Assembly (NCBI GenBank): GCA_910578835.1
Contig: CAJTSK010000019.1
Location: forward strand, 1 to 50,285
DNA from: an uncultured Muribaculum sp.
GTDB taxonomy: Bacteria > Bacteroidota > Bacteroidia > Bacteroidales > Muribaculaceae
Reading direction: 5' to 3'
DNA length: 50,285 nt
Shown: in pieces, positions 17,723-25,608 of the stretch
Numbering within the stretch: position 1 is the first letter of the stretch
How the letters are laid out: each line of letters begins with the position of its first letter
The notes under the pieces: generated by a model
The model's database searches: none
What the model saw: only the letters and a program-made list of their open reading frames with translations
What the model was told of the DNA's origin: nothing
Translations under genes and position numbers: made by a program

Positions 17723-18874
17723 TTACTTTTCTACACCAAATTTATAGATACAACGGCTTGTGTAGGTCTGACCCGGTTCGAGCCACGCCGAAGGCCACTC
17801 AGGCTTGTTGGGGCTGTCAGGGTAATGCTGTGTCTCAAGAGCCACGCCGCTGTTGCGCACGTATGTCACGCCTCCTTTGCCCTTTACAGTGCCGTCAAGG
17901 AAGTTTCCGGCATAAAACTGTATACCGGGCTCATCGGTGTAGATAGAGAGAGTGATGCCTGTCTCGGGTGAGTACATCTCCACGGCAAGCTTCTCGATGT
18001 CGCCGGCAGTGTTGAGCACCCAGTTGTGGTCGTAGCCGCCGCCGTATATCACCTGACGGTCGGTGATGGAGTCACCGTAGCCGTCGCCGATGGCATGACG
18101 GGTGGTGAAGTCCATCGCAGTACCCTTCACGGGAACAATCTCGCCTGTGGTCATGAAAGTCGAGTCAACCGGAGTGAAGCTGTCGGCGTTGATATATATG
18201 GCATTGTCGAGTATGTCACGCGACGGGTCGCCGTTAAGGTTGAAGTAGGAGTGGTTGGTAAGATTGACAGGTGTCTTTTTATCGGTAACCGCACTGTAAG
18301 ATATGTCAATCGAGTTGTCGGGAGTCAGACGGTAGGTTACCTCGGCATTGACATTTCCGGGAAATCCGTTGTCGCCGTCGGGCGATGCCATTGTAAGGGT
18401 AAGAGTGGAGTCGGTAGCTTCCTTGACACCGTAGACCTTGTACTGCCATCCCTGCGGACCGCCGTGAAGCGTGTGTCCGAAGTTATTGGTGGGGAGCTTA
18501 ATTGTGTCTCCGTCGACCACGATGATGCCATGTCCTATGCGGTTGGCATAGCGGCCTATCGCCGCGCCGAAGTCAGAGAGGTTGTTTTCGGGGAAGTAAG
18601 CCTGTACGCTGTCAAAGCCAAGCACCACATCCCTCATAGCCCCCTCGCGGTCGGGCACCATGATTGACACTATACGACCTCCGTAGTTAGTGATACACAC
18701 CTCCATGCCGGACGCGTTTTTAAGGGTATAAAGCCCGGTCGGTTTTCCATCGACCTCGGCAAGAAACTTAGCGGGATCAAGACCCGACTCTGTTAGCTGC
18801 GGAGTGTTGTTGCTCCGCCCGCATGCACTTAAAACTAAGATTGCGGCAGCTGCTGTGGCTGCTCCGGTTTTCAT
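17723..18874 (-). CDS. galM: Aldose 1-epimerase (mutarotase), lipoprotein
   Basis: Interconverts alpha and beta anomers of aldoses. Starting at 18874 gives a proper lipoprotein signal (MKTGAATAAAAILVLSAC, Cys18); a frame extends upstream to 18946 but would bury this signal and overlap the promoter. Family motifs are YGGRIVSIMVPDREG, GRYANRIGHG, LHGGPQGWQYKVY (catalytic His), NLTNHSYFNLNG (His), YDHNWVL and GIQFYAGNFLDG, and the catalytic Glu near SGVALETQHYPDSPN. The residues after the Cys are not acidic, so the protein probably faces the periplasm. It leads the arabinose operon, supplying the preferred anomer to the transporter. Confidence 0.92.
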   Translation of the reverse strand: MKTGAATAAAAILVLSACGRSNNTPQLTESGLDPAKFLAEVDGKPTGLYTLKNASGMEVCITNYGGRIVSIMVPDREGAMRDVVLGFDSVQAYFPENNLSDFGAAIGRYANRIGHGIIVVDGDTIKLPTNNFGHTLHGGPQGWQYKVYGVKEATDSTLTLTMASPDGDNGFPGNVNAEVTYRLTPDNSIDISYSAVTDKKTPVNLTNHSYFNLNGDPSRDILDNAIYINADSFTPVDSTFMTTGEIVPVKGTAMDFTTRHAIGDGYGDSITDRQVIYGGGYDHNWVLNTAGDIEKLAVEMYSPETGITLSIYTDEPGIQFYAGNFLDGTVKGKGGVTYVRNSGVALETQHYPDSPNKPEWPSAWLEPGQTYTSRCIYKFGVEK

Positions 18875-18943
18875 GTTAAGCATTTGGTTAGCAATTAATA
18901 CGTAAAGAATGAGTGTAAAATTAACACCCATTCTCGTCACTAC

Positions 18944-18970
18944 CAAATTTATATCTATGTTTTACAACAT
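18944..18970 (-). promoter_or_regulatory. Arabinose operon promoter with probable AraR operator
   Basis: On minus, TAAATTTG (18951-18944) matches the TAnnTTTG -7 box and lies about 70 bp before galM. Directly upstream of it is a perfect inverted repeat ATGTT-N4-AACAT (18957-18970), filling the space between the -7 and -33 regions, where a repressor would block RNA polymerase. There is no good TTTG at -33, which is common for regulated promoters. That AraR is the protein bound here is an inference from position. Confidence 0.6.
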
Positions 18971-18996
18971 AATTCGCTCAACAGAAACATCTTTTA

Positions 18997-20157
18997 TCAT
19001 TTCTTAGGCGACGTCACCACGCCTATGCCGGGGCGGTCACGGGGGATTTCCACCTTGCCGTCGACTATCCGGGTGCCGTCAAAGCAGTCGTTGGTGATAA
19101 GCAGATTGCCGTCAAGGTCGGCCCACTTTGCAAGAGGCGCAAGCTGTGACGCGGCAGATATGGCACACGATGTCTCGGTCATGCACCCGAGCATCACATC
19201 CATGCCGAGAGCCTGCGCAAGCTCCGCCATCTGCTTCGCCTCGCGCATGCCGGTGCTCTTCATAAGCTTTATGTTGATGGCATCGTAGACCCCGTAGGCG
19301 CGCCTTACATCGTCAAGACGCTGAAGAAACTCGTCGGCGACTATGGGGAGCGGCGACCGCTCGCGCAGCCACGCCGTCTCGTCGACCATCTCCTTGGGCA
19401 TAGGCTGCTCCACAAAAAGGCAGTTACGCTCCGCAAGCCAGTGACACATCTCCAGGGCATGGTGCTTGTCGGTCCACCCCTGGTTGACATCCACACATAT
19501 CGGGCGTGATGTCATGTCGCGTATCACCTCCACCGTCTCCGTGTCATGGTCAAGACCCATCTTCACCTTCAGTATCTTGTAGGGCGTTGCCTCGCCGACC
19601 TTCTCGCGCACTACCTCCGGCGTGTCTATGCCGATGGTAAACGAGGTGTCGGGCGTATTTTCCGGCGACAAGCCCCATATCCTGTACCACGGCTGCCCCA
19701 TCAGCTTGCCTGTAAGGTCATGAAGCGCGATATCGACCGACGCTTTCGCGGCGCGGTTACCGGGCGCCACCCGGTCCATGTAGTCATGAATCTCCGCGAG
19801 CCGGAATGGGTCGGCAAACTGACCGAGTTCAAGCGACGAAAGATATTTTGTCACCGACTCCACACTCTCCCCGAGATAGGGAGGCATCGATGCCTCGCCA
19901 TAGCCCGTAACGCCGTCAAGCTCTATCTTTACGAGCACATCGGGCGTGGTTGTGCGGCTGAACTTCGCGAGATTGAACGAGTGGCGCAACTGCAGTTCAT
20001 ACGGTGTAAACGAAAGCTTCATCTTCCCCACCCCGGCATTTACCGTTGCCGGCTCCCCGGGTGCCGAAAATGTGGCGGCAGCCGCAGTCATCCACTTAGG
20101 CGCGGCAACCATCGCCGCCCCCATCATCGCTCCTTTGATAAATTCACGTCGGTCCAT
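18997..20157 (-). CDS. Dipeptide epimerase (enolase superfamily, L-Ala-D/L-Glu type)
   Basis: Epimerises dipeptides such as L-Ala-D-Glu from murein. The 386-residue protein (start MDRREF at 20157) begins with an RR-containing signal of twin-arginine style (MDRREFIKGAMMGAAMVAA), so it is probably exported folded. Enolase-superfamily catalytic residues are all visible: LKVKMG (KxK), CVDVNQG (Asp), FVEQPM (Glu), IVADEF (Asp), INIKLMK (Lys) and the MLGCMTETSC segment typical of dipeptide epimerases. A 33-nt in-frame extension to 20190 would overlap the promoter and spoil the signal. It stands alone: no peptidase or murein-uptake gene is adjacent. Confidence 0.87.
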   Translation of the reverse strand: MDRREFIKGAMMGAAMVAAPKWMTAAAATFSAPGEPATVNAGVGKMKLSFTPYELQLRHSFNLAKFSRTTTPDVLVKIELDGVTGYGEASMPPYLGESVESVTKYLSSLELGQFADPFRLAEIHDYMDRVAPGNRAAKASVDIALHDLTGKLMGQPWYRIWGLSPENTPDTSFTIGIDTPEVVREKVGEATPYKILKVKMGLDHDTETVEVIRDMTSRPICVDVNQGWTDKHHALEMCHWLAERNCLFVEQPMPKEMVDETAWLRERSPLPIVADEFLQRLDDVRRAYGVYDAINIKLMKSTGMREAKQMAELAQALGMDVMLGCMTETSCAISAASQLAPLAKWADLDGNLLITNDCFDGTRIVDGKVEIPRDRPGIGVVTSPKK

Positions 20158-20161
20158 AGCG

Positions 20162-20192
20162 CAAATATAACACATCTCCCCCACTTCCAAAA
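20162..20192 (-). promoter_or_regulatory. Promoter of the dipeptide epimerase, very close to the start codon
   Basis: Minus strand: TTTTG at 20192-20188, an 18-bp spacer, TATATTTG at 20169-20162. The -7 box ends only four bases before the ATG (20157-20155), so the mRNA may be leaderless or nearly so. Confidence 0.6.
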
Positions 20193-20239
20193 AACAAAAG
20201 CATGTATGTTAAGAAAAAACAGCTTAATGATGATTCCTG

Positions 20240-20345
20240 TCGGAAACCATCATTAATCGCCATACTCTCCGGGGGTATCGCTGCGCTAAACCCCCGGTTA
20301 CACAAGGACGATGCCCTGTCGGGCAACCGACCGGCTTTCCACAAG
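20240..20345. repeat. Hairpin-rich intergenic segment
   Basis: Contains CCGGGGG/CCCCCGG (20269-20275 with 20291-20297, 15-nt loop) and a second small hairpin TGCCC/GGGCA around 20312-20325. The composition is unlike both neighbours. It resembles the hairpin repeats found between genes in Bacteroidales, but I see only one copy in this window. Confidence 0.4.
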
Positions 20346-20366
20346 TCCGGAAGACAGCCCACGCGT

Positions 20367-20404
20367 AAAAGCAAAAGGCGCAGCTCCGCAATGGAACCGC
20401 GCCT
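20367..20404 (-). terminator. Terminator of the FKBP operon
   Basis: AGGCGC (20376-20381) pairs with GCGCCT (20399-20404), with a short inner hairpin; on minus it is followed by TTTTGCTTTTA. Confidence 0.65.
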
Positions 20405-20424
20405 CGTATGGCGTTATGTCAAGA

Positions 20425-21300
20425 TTATTTTTTGGCGGGGTTGACGTCGGCAATCTCTACGTCAAATACGAGTGTCTGGTTGGGACCAATCTTGGCGTAG
20501 GGCTGACCTTTCACGCCGTAAGCGAGGTCGCCGGGGATGTAAAGCACATATTTTGCGCCCTTTTTCATCATCTTCAGACCTTCACCGAAACCGGGCACAA
20601 CCTGGTTGGGGCTGAAAGTGCGGGGCTCGCCCTTTGAATCGTCAAACACGGAGCCGTCGGGAAGTGTACCCTTGTAGATTACAGCTACCTTGTCATTGTC
20701 AGAGATAGCATCGCCTTCACCTTCAGAAATCACCTTGTAAGAAAGACCCGATGCAGTAGTCTTGACTGCAGAGTCAACCTTCTTGATTGAATCGATGAAA
20801 GCCTCGCCAGCCTTACGGGCTGCCACTGCCTCGGGGGCATTGTTAAGCTCAGCCAGCTTGCGCTCCTCGGCACGGTTCTTCGCACGCTCCATGAGAGTGT
20901 TGATAAGAGCCTGGTCGATAGCTGTGTCAGCCACAGAGTCGGCAGTAAAGGCTGCCTTAAATTCTTTCATGAAAAGGTCGCGGTCGATGTCCACACCCAT
21001 CTCTTTTGCGAAATAGTTGAACTGCTGGGCGAAACGCACACCGTAGCTAAGACCCTCGACATATGAATTTTGGGTAGTGTCGGCGCTTACGGCTGTCTGT
21101 ACACCGCGGAGGAAAGCCTGCTTGTCGACATCCTGACGGGCAAAATTTTCAGCAAACTGGCTGCCGATTACCTTACCGAAAAGCATGGAGATTGAATCGT
21201 TGGCAGCAGCATCGCTGTTATTTGCCGCATTTGACTTGTCACATGAGGTAGCGCCAAGAAGCATTGCGCCCACACCGCAAGCGAGAATAAATTTCTTCAT
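20425..21300 (-). CDS. FKBP-type peptidyl-prolyl isomerase, lipoprotein
   Basis: A proline isomerase that assists folding in the envelope. The 291-residue protein starts with a lipoprotein signal (LLGATSC, Cys20), then a Ser/Asn/Ala-rich linker, an N-terminal helical dimerisation domain (about 35-170, FKBP_N type, with repeated SYGVRFAQQ and FIDSIKK helices), and a C-terminal FKBP domain with VIYKGTLPDGSVFDDSKG, FSPNQVVPGFGEGLKMMKKGAKYVLYIPGDLAYG and TLVFDVEI. This layout matches Mip/FkpA-type proteins. It follows a soluble FKBP gene by 35 bp and is cotranscribed with it. Confidence 0.93.
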   Translation of the reverse strand: MKKFILACGVGAMLLGATSCDKSNAANNSDAAANDSISMLFGKVIGSQFAENFARQDVDKQAFLRGVQTAVSADTTQNSYVEGLSYGVRFAQQFNYFAKEMGVDIDRDLFMKEFKAAFTADSVADTAIDQALINTLMERAKNRAEERKLAELNNAPEAVAARKAGEAFIDSIKKVDSAVKTTASGLSYKVISEGEGDAISDNDKVAVIYKGTLPDGSVFDDSKGEPRTFSPNQVVPGFGEGLKMMKKGAKYVLYIPGDLAYGVKGQPYAKIGPNQTLVFDVEIADVNPAKK

Positions 21301-21335
21301 CTGGAATTGTGTTTTATTTACTTGTTTTCTATTGA

Positions 21336-21956
21336 TTAGTTGACCTTGATTAGCTCCACATCGAAGATAAGGGTGGAGTTAGGACCGATAATGTTGCCGG
21401 CTCCGTTAGGACCGTAGGCGAGCTGTGACGGGATGAAAAGACGCCACTTTGCACCCTCTTTCATCATCTGGAGAGCCTCAACCCATCCGGGTATCACCTG
21501 GGTCACGCCGAAAGTGGCGGGAGCACCACGCTCGACAGAGCTGTCAAATACAGTGCCGTCGATAAGCTTGCCGGTGTAGTGAACGGTAACGCTGTCAGTC
21601 GCCACGGGCTGCTTGCCTGTGCCTTCCTGAAGCACCTCATACTGAAGACCTGAAGCAGTCACGTTGACTTCAACGCGCTTGCCGTTTTCCTCAAGAAATT
21701 TCTTGCCGGCGGCAGCGTTTACCTCGCCCATCTTGGCGGCAGCAGCCTGCTGCTCGGCTTCCATAGCCTCAAAGAAGTTTTTGATTTCAAGCTTAGCCTC
21801 GTCATAGGTCATCTTGGGCTGTGCGCCTTCAAACACTGCGGCAACGCCGTCGGCAAAATCCTGCACATTGATAGTCTTGATACCGGAGCTGCGGAAATTG
21901 TTACCCATGCTCAAGCCCAAAGCATAGCTTATGCGGTCTAAATCCTTATTGTCCAT
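21336..21956 (-). CDS. FKBP-type peptidyl-prolyl isomerase (FkpA/FklB-like)
   Basis: A 206-residue isomerase with an N-terminal helical domain (LDRISYALGLSMGNNFRSSGI..) and a C-terminal FKBP domain: VTVHYTGKLIDGTVFDSSVERG, VIPGWVEALQMMKEGAKWRLFIPSQLAYG, STLIFDVELIKVN. No signal peptide is seen, so it is probably cytoplasmic, in contrast to its downstream lipoprotein partner. The two probably arose by duplication. A perfect-consensus promoter lies about 45 bp upstream. Confidence 0.93.
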   Translation of the reverse strand: MDNKDLDRISYALGLSMGNNFRSSGIKTINVQDFADGVAAVFEGAQPKMTYDEAKLEIKNFFEAMEAEQQAAAAKMGEVNAAAGKKFLEENGKRVEVNVTASGLQYEVLQEGTGKQPVATDSVTVHYTGKLIDGTVFDSSVERGAPATFGVTQVIPGWVEALQMMKEGAKWRLFIPSQLAYGPNGAGNIIGPNSTLIFDVELIKVN

Positions 21957-22002
21957 AATTGTTAAATATTTAATTAAATTTTCTTGTACTCTATTTGGCT
22001 CG

Positions 22003-22033
22003 CAAATTTATGCAGAATATTTGGATTGTCAAA
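22003..22033 (-). promoter_or_regulatory. Promoter of the FKBP operon
   Basis: Minus strand: TTTG at 22033-22030, a 19-bp spacer, TAAATTTG at 22010-22003. Full consensus; leader of about 40 nt. Confidence 0.8.
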
Positions 22034-22084
22034 AAATAACTGATTTTGAGCCAATAAAGTTCAGATAATGAGCAAATGAGGGCT

Positions 22085-22651
22085 TTATGCCTCCTCGACC
22101 TCGCCGAAAAGGGCATAGAGCCGGTCGAAACGCTCCAGGGAGTCGCCTCCGTGGCGCGCGATGGAGCTGCGCACACGCGATAGCGGTTTCTTCTCCATCG
22201 TTCCGCTCTTGGAGTAAAATTTGTCGGCATAGCACACAAGCTTTTCAAGCATCGTCTCGGGGCAGTAGTCGGCAAGTGGCAGAGGCAGACCCTGGGCGAT
22301 GATATCTTCCATGGTGATACCGGTGCCGGTGTGACGTTCAGCCACACGCGCCCATTCCTCGGGAGCACCCTCCTCGCGGAGCAGCTTCCCTCCTATCACG
22401 CCATGCATCATGTAAGGCTCGTCGCCTTCACAGCCTATAGCCTTGGCATCGGTGGCAAATATGCCTATGTCGTGGAGCATCGCGGCACCCTCCACCATAT
22501 ACGGGTCGAGTCCGAGCGCGCGATTTCGGTTGATGGCAAGCGCCAGTCCCGCCACCTGCCCTGCGTGCTTGAGAAATATAGCACGCAGGCGGTTGTCGTC
22601 GGGATAATATTTATCGATTATCGCCTTGAAGTCGCAACAATGTTCCGGCAT
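22085..22651 (-). CDS. HD-domain phosphohydrolase
   Basis: A 188-residue HD-superfamily protein with the metal motif MLHDIGIF preceded by a His in the KHAGQVAGLALAI helix and followed by HGVIGGKLLREEG and DYCPETMLEKLVCYADKFYSK. Members of this small HDIG group are usually annotated as putative metal-dependent phosphohydrolases with unknown substrates. The start codon overlaps the ilvE stop (TGATG at 22649-22653 on the coding strand), so translation is probably coupled, but a functional link to branched-chain amino acids is not established. Confidence 0.82.
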   Translation of the reverse strand: MPEHCCDFKAIIDKYYPDDNRLRAIFLKHAGQVAGLALAINRNRALGLDPYMVEGAAMLHDIGIFATDAKAIGCEGDEPYMMHGVIGGKLLREEGAPEEWARVAERHTGTGITMEDIIAQGLPLPLADYCPETMLEKLVCYADKFYSKSGTMEKKPLSRVRSSIARHGGDSLERFDRLYALFGEVEEA

Positions 22652-23679
22652 CAGTCGATAATGGTGTTCCAGTTGTGGATATCTTCCTCCTCGCCGAGCT
22701 GGATGGCGCGAAGCTTGTTGTAGAGCGCAGTCACTACCGGACCCGCCTTACCGTCGGAACAGAGCACATATTTATTGCCTGTGTCAAGGTCGTCGATTTC
22801 AGCGACAGGCGACGCAACAGCGGCGGTACCGCAGGCGGCAGCCTCCTGGATTTCGGCAAGCTCCTCCACGGGGATGTGGCGCTGCTCTACCTCGATGCCC
22901 ATGTCGCGGGCTATCTGCATGAGGCTCTTGTTGGTAATAGAGGGGAGTATCGATTCCGAAGCGGGGGTGATGTACTTGCCATCCTTGATAGCGAAGAAAT
23001 TGGCGGGACCACACTCGTCGAGATATTTCTTCTCCTTGGGATCGAGATACAATACGGCTGAATATCCGAGCGAATGGGCACGCTCACCAGCCTCAAGGCT
23101 TGCCGCATAGTTGCCGCCAACTTTCCAGCGACCGGTGCCCTTGGGCGCCACGCGGTCAAACTCACGCATGATACATATGTTGGTAGGCTTGAAACCTTCC
23201 TTGAAGTACGGACCTACGGGAGTCACGAGCACGAGAAACAGATATTCCTTTGCAGGCTTCACGCCTACCTGCGCCGACATGCCTATCTCAAGGGGACGTA
23301 TGTAGAGCGACGCGCCGCTGCCGTAAGGGGGCACGAAACGCTCGTTGAGCTTAACCACCTTCTTGACCATCTCGGTAAACAGCTCAACCGGCACAGGCTC
23401 CATCATGATACCTTTTGCCGACTCCATGATGCGCCGGGCATTTTCTTCGAGACGGAATATACGTATCTTTCCATCTTTACCACGGAAAGCCTTAAGCCCT
23501 TCAAATACTTCCTGACCATAGTGAAGACAGGTGGCGGCAATGTGCATGTCTATAGTCTCTGACTGCGACACCTCGATGTCGCCCCACTTGCCGTCGCGAT
23601 AATAGCAACGCACGTTGTAATCGGTGGGCATATACCCGAATGACAGGTTGCCCCAATCTAATTCATTGTTCATAGTCAA
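22651..23679 (-). CDS. ilvE: Branched-chain amino acid aminotransferase
   Basis: Transfers amino groups between glutamate and the keto acids of Leu, Ile and Val, using PLP. It is 342 residues long, the normal length for the group II bacterial type. Motifs: MPTDYNVRCYYRDGKWG, CLHYGQEVFEGLKAFRG, RWKVGGNYAASLEAG (with the PLP lysine), LDECGPANFFAIKDG, TNKSLMQIARD and AACGTAAVASPVAEI. A second in-frame ATG two codons in (23673) is equally possible as start. No other ilv gene is in the window; an HD-domain gene overlaps its end. Confidence 0.95.
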   Translation of the reverse strand: MTMNNELDWGNLSFGYMPTDYNVRCYYRDGKWGDIEVSQSETIDMHIAATCLHYGQEVFEGLKAFRGKDGKIRIFRLEENARRIMESAKGIMMEPVPVELFTEMVKKVVKLNERFVPPYGSGASLYIRPLEIGMSAQVGVKPAKEYLFLVLVTPVGPYFKEGFKPTNICIMREFDRVAPKGTGRWKVGGNYAASLEAGERAHSLGYSAVLYLDPKEKKYLDECGPANFFAIKDGKYITPASESILPSITNKSLMQIARDMGIEVEQRHIPVEELAEIQEAAACGTAAVASPVAEIDDLDTGNKYVLCSDGKAGPVVTALYNKLRAIQLGEEEDIHNWNTIID

Positions 23680-23768
23680 GTTTATGACAGGTTATATCCG
23701 CGAATATAGCGATTATTATTTAAAGCGACACGCTTTCCGCCGGAAAAAATTTCACGGGGCGTGTCGGC

Positions 23769-25595
23769 TCAGGAGGGGGTGAGGGCAACATGGAGGGCGA
23801 TGGCGCGGGTCATGAGGATGTCGTCGTGGTGACCGGCGCGGGCGGCGTAACGCCCCGAGGAGTCACACTCATACATGTCAAGCTCGTCGCAGGCGTCGAG
23901 GTCGCGCTCGATGTAGCCGTGGTCGCGCACAAGCCCTATAAGGCGCGTGATTACCATTGCCTTTGTGGAGCGGTTGGTGTGAAATCCCACGCGCGGCTCC
24001 GGGGCGAGAGTCACCCTGTCGCGCGCCATGCGGTAATACAGGTTGCGATACACATGGTTAAGCTCCGAGAGGGTGAAGAGCGCATTGTCGGTGTCGTCGG
24101 TCTCCAGCGTGTTGCTCTCGATTACGAGCAGCGCCTCGTCATACCACTGCGCGATTGCAGCCGCCTTCCATGTCAGCAGGTCATGGTCGATATGTCCGCG
24201 CCACTGCGCCACCACCTCCGGACGGCTGTCGGGGGTGAGGGTGTCAATCACGGTGATTACCGAGTAGTCGCTGCGCTCAGAGCGTCCGCCTATGTCAACG
24301 GCGGCGACATAGCGGCTGTAACAACGACCGCCCGGCTCAGGCATCTTCCACACTTTCAGCCGGCCAAGCGTGTCGGGGCGAAATTCTTTCACGACAAGCG
24401 CGCCAAAACCTGTCGGAGAGGAGGTGACCAGTTCGCCGACAGCGAGAGGGTCGCGACAGTCGCCACGCAACGCCTCCACACCCTCGGGGGCAAACACGGA
24501 GCGTGAAGTGGCGGCAAACGCCTCCAGGTCGTCGGAGGGAAACTCTGCCGACATCTGCGCCGCCGAGGCATACTCGCGCCGCTTGTCGTGATACCACTGA
24601 ATCTGCTCCAGCGTGCATCCCTTCTCCCAAAGCGCGCGCTCATAAGCGTCCATAGCCTGCCACAGCGCCGCGGCATCAGCTACCGGCGAGGTGTAAATCT
24701 CGATTTCATGCCATGGCACAAAGACCGGGGTCTTGTCGCTCTCGCCGCGTTTTGAGCGCATCCACTCGGAGTGGAAATAATTGCCGACACCGTTGGCGGT
24801 GCTCTCCAGTACTATCAGCGAGCAGTCGACACGCGCCACGCCGCCGCTCACGGCACGTATAAACGCCTCGGGCGACCTCATCGCCGAGTCACACCAGAAC
24901 GCGACCTCGCTGAGATGTGCCATCACGAAATCGAAACCTCTCACCGCATCCTGACGCTCACTCGACGCCAGGGTCACGCGGCAGTCGCGACCGGGGATGA
25001 CGCGGGTGTTGATTGAGCGTTCAAACGCGCGAAATTCCGGAGGCGACTCCTCTTCCCATAGTTCGGCGGGATAATTGTCGAGCATCTTGGCATACATGGC
25101 ACGGATAGCCGCCGAGGTGTCTTTCACATGGGCACATATGAGCGAGTGCCAGTTACGGCGCAGACAGCACTGTATCCACGCCATGTACATAAGTATCAGG
25201 GTAGACCCGCCCCACTGGCGCGCCTTGAGCATGATAAGGCGTATCGGCTTTGACTGGAGGCGCATCTTTTCCAGAATGGCGAGCACGCGCCTCTGCGGGC
25301 GGTTAAGCCGCAGTTTCACGTCGCAGCCGGTGAGCTTGTCGCGGATGGTGACACATGTCGCTGCCCAGTATTCAAAGTCGTGGCGCACTCTCAGCCGCCG
25401 CCATGCAAGGTCAGAACCGCGCACGACGGCAAATTGCGGGTCGGCAGCCATCGTGGCGGGGATATGCTCAAGTGAGCCGCCCGGGGAAAGCGTCTCCACG
25501 CGCTCTCCCGCAGCACCTATGCCCGCAATCGGGTCGTAGGGGGTGGTCAAGAGCGAGTTGCGGCGTATGTTTTCAACGATTATGGAGTCAATCAT
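23769..25595 (-). CDS. Orphan phage-type terminase large subunit
   Basis: TerL packages DNA into phage heads as an ATP-driven motor with a nuclease. The 608-residue protein has both domains intact. ATPase: Walker A-type KARQWGGST (124-132), Walker B with catalytic Glu in MAHLSE (Glu230) and coupling motif ESTANG (264-269). RNase H-like nuclease: Asp434 in AAVDIGG, Glu493 in VIES and Asp591/592 in HHDD. There is no small terminase, portal, capsid or integrase gene nearby; the only partner is the large gene 13 bp upstream. Both are GC-richer by eye than their neighbours, which suggests transfer. It could be a relic prophage fragment, but the unbroken catalytic set argues for continued selection. 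Confidence 0.9.
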   Translation of the reverse strand: MIDSIIVENIRRNSLLTTPYDPIAGIGAAGERVETLSPGGSLEHIPATMAADPQFAVVRGSDLAWRRLRVRHDFEYWAATCVTIRDKLTGCDVKLRLNRPQRRVLAILEKMRLQSKPIRLIMLKARQWGGSTLILMYMAWIQCCLRRNWHSLICAHVKDTSAAIRAMYAKMLDNYPAELWEEESPPEFRAFERSINTRVIPGRDCRVTLASSERQDAVRGFDFVMAHLSEVAFWCDSAMRSPEAFIRAVSGGVARVDCSLIVLESTANGVGNYFHSEWMRSKRGESDKTPVFVPWHEIEIYTSPVADAAALWQAMDAYERALWEKGCTLEQIQWYHDKRREYASAAQMSAEFPSDDLEAFAATSRSVFAPEGVEALRGDCRDPLAVGELVTSSPTGFGALVVKEFRPDTLGRLKVWKMPEPGGRCYSRYVAAVDIGGRSERSDYSVITVIDTLTPDSRPEVVAQWRGHIDHDLLTWKAAAIAQWYDEALLVIESNTLETDDTDNALFTLSELNHVYRNLYYRMARDRVTLAPEPRVGFHTNRSTKAMVITRLIGLVRDHGYIERDLDACDELDMYECDSSGRYAARAGHHDDILMTRAIALHVALTPS

Positions 25596-25608
25596 GGCAA
25601 TAGTGAGA

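Noticed and set aside
22085..22368. Overlapping minus frames (21991-22368, 22029-22235) at the end of the HD gene
   Set aside because: Out-of-frame shadows; the HD motif lies in the 22085-22651 frame.
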